This document shows, one piece after another, positions 21,700 to 23,797 of a DNA stretch of 23,797 nucleotides. Source of the stretch: an uncultured bacterium (GTDB lineage: Bacteria; Actinomycetota; Coriobacteriia; Coriobacteriales; Coriobacteriaceae); assembly GCA_905215765.1 (NCBI GenBank), contig CAJMRP010000016.1, forward strand, positions 1 through 23,797, written 5' to 3'. Below the pieces are notes generated by a model that worked only from the letters and a program-made list of their open reading frames with translations, was not told where the DNA came from and did not search any database. Each line of letters starts with the position of its first letter. Position 1 is the first letter of the stretch. A program made the position numbers and the translations under genes.

Positions 21700-23797
21700 T
21701 TACTGCCCAAAGACCTCTTCGGCGATACGAGCGCTTTCGGCGGCGTCCTTGGCGTAGTAGTCCGCGCCGATCTGCTTGGCGTATTCGGGGGTGAGTACGG
21801 CGCCGCCTACGATGATCTTGACGCCCGGAACCTCGGCATGGAGCAACTTGATGGTCTCCTCCATGGCGACGACCGTGGTGGTCATAAGCGCCGAGAGGCC
21901 GACGAGCTTAATGTCGCGCTCCTTGACGGTCTTGAGCACTTCCTGCGGGTCGACGTCGCGGCCCAGGTCAAAGACGGTGTAGCCGTAGTTATCGAGCAGC
22001 ATTTTGACGATGTTCTTGCCAATGTCGTGGATATCGCCCTTGACGGTGGCCACGCAGATCTTGCCCTTGTCGGCAATCTCGCCGGCGGGCATCAGGCGTT
22101 TGATGGTATCGAAGCCCACGCGCGCGGCCTCGGCCGAGGCCATGAGCTGCGGCAGGAAGAACTTGCCCTGGTCAAAGAGGACGCCCACCTCGTCGAGGGC
22201 GGGGATAAAGTGATTGTTGATGAGGTCCATGGCGTCGTGGTCTGTCAGCAGACGCTCGGTCTCGGCAGCGATCTCGCCTTTGCGGCCCGAGACGACCATG
22301 CGACGAATCGGGTCGTCGTTGCCGTCGGTGCCGGCGGTGCCAGCAGCGGGCACGGTGTCGGTCGATGCGGCCTGAGCTGCTGCCGGGTTTGCGGCGATCT
22401 TATACGGATCGGTCCAGCCGGCGTAGCGCTCGATGTATCCGGTCGAGCCCTCGTCCTCAACGCTCAGGACGCGATAGCTGTAGACGGTATCCATAAAGCG
22501 CTTGGAGCCCGGGTTCATGATGGGGGCGTCCAGGCCCGCGCCAAAAGCGGCGGCCAAAAAGACCGAGCCCAGCAGCGGGCGGGCAGGCAGGCCAAAGCTG
22601 ATGTTCGACACGCCGAGCGCGCATTTGACGCCCAGACGCTCCTTACACAGGGACACGGCGCGTAGGATCTGCTCGGCCTGACGTTGATTGGTCGAGGCGG
22701 TCATGACCAGGCAGTCGATGAGGATGCGGTCCGGTCCGATGCCGTAGCGGGCAGCCTCGGCCACGATGCGCTCGGCGATGGCAAAGCGGGCCTCGGCGGT
22801 ATCGGGGATGCCGCCTTCGTCGAGCGTGAGGCCGACGACGTTGGTGCCGTAGTGGGCGACCAGCGGAAAGATCTCATCCATGATCTGCTGCTTGCCATTG
22901 ACCGAGTTGATGATGGGCTTGCCGGCGTAGCGGCGCACGGCGGCCTCGACGGCTGCGGGGTCGGTGGAGTCGATCTGCAGCGGCAGCAGCGTGGAGCCCT
23001 GGAGCTGTTCGGTCGCCTGTTGGATGATCTTGACCTCGTCGATCTCGGGCAGGCCCACGTTGACGTCCAGGATGTCGGCGCCCTGCTCTTGCTGGCTGAT
23101 GCCCTGGCTCACGACGTAGTCCAGGTCGCCGTCGCGCAGGGCCTGCTGCAGGCGCTTTTTGCCGGTGGGGTTGATGCGCTCGCCGATGACGGCGATCTTG
23201 TGGCCGTCGCAGGGAAGGTCCACGACCGTTTGGGCGCTCGTGACCGACATGCTGGGCTTGCGGCGGTGCGGGCTGGGCGTGTGGTTATCGATAAGCGTGC
23301 GCAAGGCCGCCATGTGCGCCGGCGTGGTGCCGCAGCAGCCGCCCACGACGCTTACGCCATCGGCGATCATGCCGGCGACGGCCTTGGCGTATTCGGGGGC
23401 CTGGATGTCAAAGACGGTGTTACCGTCGTCGTCCACGTGGGGGAGTCCCGCATTGGCCTGCACCATAACGGGCTTGTCCGTTACGGTGAGCATGCGCCCA
23501 GCGAGCCCTCGGAGCTCGGCCGGTCCCTGGCTGCAGTTGATGCCCAAAACGTCGGCGCCGATGGCGTCGAGCGTGATGGCGGCGACCTCGGGGCTCGTGC
23601 CCAAGAAGGTGCGGCCGTCTTCCTCAAAGGTCATGGTGGCAAAGACGGGCAGGTCGGAATTCTCGCGGCAGGCGAGGACTGCTGCCTTGATCTCGGCGAG
23701 ATCGGTCATAGTCTCGATAATAAAGAGGTCGACGCCCGCAGCGACGCCGGCGCGCACCTCCTCGGCAAGGGCGTTCATCTCCCCTGCCAGTGCCCCG
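21700..23797 (-). CDS. metH: methionine synthase, cobalamin-dependent (5' end outside the window)
   Basis: The C-terminal 698 residues of a B12-dependent methionine synthase, open to the window edge. The order is: the end of the homocysteine-binding domain, with zinc-ligand motifs GINCSQGP and VGGCCGTTP; the pterin-binding domain starting IAVIGERINPTGKKR; the cobalamin cap; and the B12 domain with DIHDIG and VGLSALMTTT. The protein ends at EEVFGQ right after the B12 domain, so the ~300-aa SAM-binding reactivation domain of E. coli MetH is absent. The frame continues without a stop past the ATG at 23778, so that ATG is not the real start. The enzyme makes methionine from homocysteine and methyl-tetrahydrofolate. 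Confidence 0.95.
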   Translation of the reverse strand, partial: GALAGEMNALAEEVRAGVAAGVDLFIIETMTDLAEIKAAVLACRENSDLPVFATMTFEEDGRTFLGTSPEVAAITLDAIGADVLGINCSQGPAELRGLAGRMLTVTDKPVMVQANAGLPHVDDDGNTVFDIQAPEYAKAVAGMIADGVSVVGGCCGTTPAHMAALRTLIDNHTPSPHRRKPSMSVTSAQTVVDLPCDGHKIAVIGERINPTGKKRLQQALRDGDLDYVVSQGISQQEQGADILDVNVGLPEIDEVKIIQQATEQLQGSTLLPLQIDSTDPAAVEAAVRRYAGKPIINSVNGKQQIMDEIFPLVAHYGTNVVGLTLDEGGIPDTAEARFAIAERIVAEAARYGIGPDRILIDCLVMTASTNQRQAEQILRAVSLCKERLGVKCALGVSNISFGLPARPLLGSVFLAAAFGAGLDAPIMNPGSKRFMDTVYSYRVLSVEDEGSTGYIERYAGWTDPYKIAANPAAAQAASTDTVPAAGTAGTDGNDDPIRRMVVSGRKGEIAAETERLLTDHDAMDLINNHFIPALDEVGVLFDQGKFFLPQLMASAEAARVGFDTIKRLMPAGEIADKGKICVATVKGDIHDIGKNIVKMLLDNYGYTVFDLGRDVDPQEVLKTVKERDIKLVGLSALMTTTVVAMEETIKLLHAEVPGVKIIVGGAVLTPEYAKQIGADYYAKDAAESARIAEEVFGQ

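Noticed and set aside
20071..22665. 864-codon plus-strand open frame
   Set aside because: It lies antisense to the UPF0210 and metH genes, which have clear family motifs. Its composition (Gly/Asp/His-rich, low complexity) is typical of the complement of GC-rich genes.

Overview
The window looks like a chromosomal segment from a GC-rich, host-associated actinobacterium of the class Coriobacteriia, most likely Collinsella or a close relative. That placement is inferred from the GC-rich codon usage, the conserved rplM-rpsI-glmM block and the general character of the proteins. No 16S gene is present to confirm it.

Layout. (1) 1-4883: a possible gene tail with its terminator, a minus-strand AraC-family regulator, and a divergent pair of ABC half-transporters (two fused TMD-NBD proteins, probably a heterodimer). 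The AraC gene has a TTG start, and a 21-bp-period direct repeat, which looks like an AraC operator, overlaps that start. (2) 4884-7446: a promoter with operator-like palindromes, an 81-aa single-TM protein (DUF6110-like) and a P1B-type ATPase. The ATPase has an N-terminal PGRTR motif and a Ser-Cys-Ala motif in place of CPC. This pair resembles the core of ferrosome (fez) iron-organelle loci and is the most interesting biology here. (3) 7447-8878: a RelB/DinJ-like antitoxin with a PIN-domain toxin, followed by a convergent gene of unknown function. (4) 9116-9523: the tmRNA gene ssrA. It is followed by about 560 bp of repeat-rich DNA with partial copies of the tmRNA 3' end and a tandem array of 62-bp imperfect repeats. 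(5) 10104-15107: a patatin-like phospholipase, rplM-rpsI, glmM, a glucose-type PTS EIIA, and nagB behind a long structured leader. (6) 15108-18527: a 999-aa AAA/STAND regulator with a C-terminal winged helix and BTAD domain. (7) 18564-23797, all on the minus strand: a YhbY-type RNA-binding protein, a SAM methyltransferase, a 134-bp foldback element with perfect 32-bp arms, a PFL-like UPF0210/DUF711 protein, and the 3' part of a metH that ends after the B12 domain.

How the genes fit together. GlmM, EIIA and NagB sit around the glucosamine-6-phosphate node, where cell-wall precursor synthesis and sugar catabolism meet. The AraC regulator, the ABC pair and the ferrosome-like ATPase pair may form an iron or metal acquisition and storage neighbourhood. 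The other neighbours look like ordinary chromosomal housekeeping genes interrupted by small mobile or repeat-derived DNA.
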